Shown here piece after piece: positions 63,694-64,000 of a stretch of 64,000 bases of DNA. Positions within the stretch are counted from its first letter, which is position 1; every line of letters begins with the position of its first letter. The notes under the pieces were generated by a model that saw only the letters and a program-made list of their open reading frames with translations, ran no database searches and was not told the DNA's origin. The translations under genes and the position numbers were made by a program. Source of the stretch: Anaerocolumna cellulosilytica (GTDB lineage Bacteria > Bacillota > Clostridia > Lachnospirales > Lachnospiraceae); assembly GCF_014218335.1 (NCBI RefSeq), contig NZ_AP023367.1, positions 3,411,501 through 3,475,500 of the forward strand, written 5' to 3'.

Positions 63694-63751
63694 ATACCTT
63701 TCTATTTTGATGACCGGTTATAAAACTGAACCATCTTAAATAGAAAGGTAT
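63694..63751 (-). promoter_or_regulatory. Stem-loop between binding-protein and permease genes
   Basis: A perfect 14-bp inverted repeat, 63694-63707 with 63738-63751, encloses a 30-base loop with an inner GGTT/AACC pair. There is no T-run after it on the minus strand, so it does not look like a full terminator. Such structures after binding-protein genes stabilise the upstream mRNA and lower permease expression in other operons. Confidence 0.7.
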
Positions 63752-63774
63752 CTGCACATTTTGAGCAAACGCTA

Positions 63775-64000
63775 CTACTCCCCATTTAATATCTGTCTGA
63801 CCGTTTTAAGATCCGGCACCAGATATTCCTTTATTTCTCTGCCATCGGCAGACAGGTAGCCGAATTCCATCAGTTTTCTTTCTGTTTCACGATTAATCCT
63901 CTTCACTGCGGAGTCAATGGTAATTCTTAAGTCTTTTCCATCAACCACCACTTTGTTATAAGAGTTACTTAATTCTCTTTCCAACATATAGGTACCAAGG
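63775..64000 (-). CDS. Sugar ABC transporter substrate-binding protein, C-terminal part (first set)
   Basis: The visible 74 residues are the end of a long frame that enters from beyond the window. The pattern RITIDSAVKRINRETERKLM with EFGYL is the C-terminal helix pattern of family 1 sugar-binding proteins, and the gene sits directly upstream of two permeases. The signal peptide and most of the protein lie outside. An internal ATG at 63985 should not be taken as the start. Confidence 0.8.
   Translation of the reverse strand, partial: LGTYMLERELSNSYNKVVVDGKDLRITIDSAVKRINRETERKLMEFGYLSADGREIKEYLVPDLKTVRQILNGE

Noticed and set aside
1-64000. CRISPR arrays, tRNA or rRNA genes, prophage or transposase genes
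   Set aside because: No regularly spaced repeats, no cloverleaf sequences and no phage or transposase proteins were found on reading through the window.

Overview
This 64-kb window is chromosome from a low-GC, endospore-forming, flagellated Firmicute of class Clostridia. Gene order, the SpoIIGA/SigE/SigG sporulation block next to ftsZ, and the sugar ABC operon with DUF5696 and YIP1-type proteins point to a Lachnospiraceae member, perhaps of the Lachnoclostridium phytofermentans group. That placement is inference from gene content, not from a marker-gene comparison. Nearly everything is on the minus strand, so transcription runs from high to low coordinates. Several proteins start at TTG or GTG codons chosen here because a Shine-Dalgarno sequence supports them.

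Bases 1-6285 hold the promoter-proximal part of a flagellar basal-body operon (flgB-flgC-fliE-fliF-fliG-fliH-fliI-fliJ, fliJ cut by the window edge) with two tandem sigma-A-like promoters. Upstream lie codY, topA, dprA and comM, an order that matches the smf-topA-(...)-codY-flgB order of Bacillus subtilis. Bases 12345-15008 hold an acetyltransferase, nrdR, a YlmC/YmxH gene on the plus strand and a secreted metallo-beta-lactamase-fold lipoprotein. Bases 15281-17952 are spoIIGA-sigE-sigG, the compartment-specific sigma factor block.

Bases 18304-32206 are the dcw division and cell-wall cluster: mraZ-rsmH-ftsL-pbpB-spoVD-mraY-murD-ftsW-murA-divIB-ftsZ. It starts at a promoter followed by four 10-bp-spaced MraZ boxes. 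murG and murB are not in it, and murE and murF lie apart. Bases 32437-50076 are a long housekeeping operon, murE-murF-priA-def-fmt-yugP-rsmB-rlmN-prpC-prkC-rsgA-rpe-thiN-ychF-lgt. It has a terminator-like hairpin in its leader and two terminators at its end.

Bases 50435-53464 hold four small single genes: a protein of unknown function, a NUDIX hydrolase, a zinc-ribbon protein and a GntR-type regulator with a C-terminal RCK_C domain. Bases 53648-64000 are an operon with two complete sets of sugar ABC permeases and binding proteins but no ATPase. These flank two membrane-anchored surface proteins: an exported NHL beta-propeller fused to a Yip1-like membrane domain, and a large DUF5696 protein whose second half looks like a glycosidase-type barrel.

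The most interesting items are this two-importer operon with its uncharacterised surface pair; a 131-133 bp inverted-repeat-ended element present twice in intergenic DNA; the MraZ operator array; the duplicated start-site block in the flagellar promoters; a spoIIG promoter with a 21-bp spacer and a Spo0A box; and the murE leader hairpin. No tRNA, rRNA, CRISPR array, prophage or transposase gene was seen.
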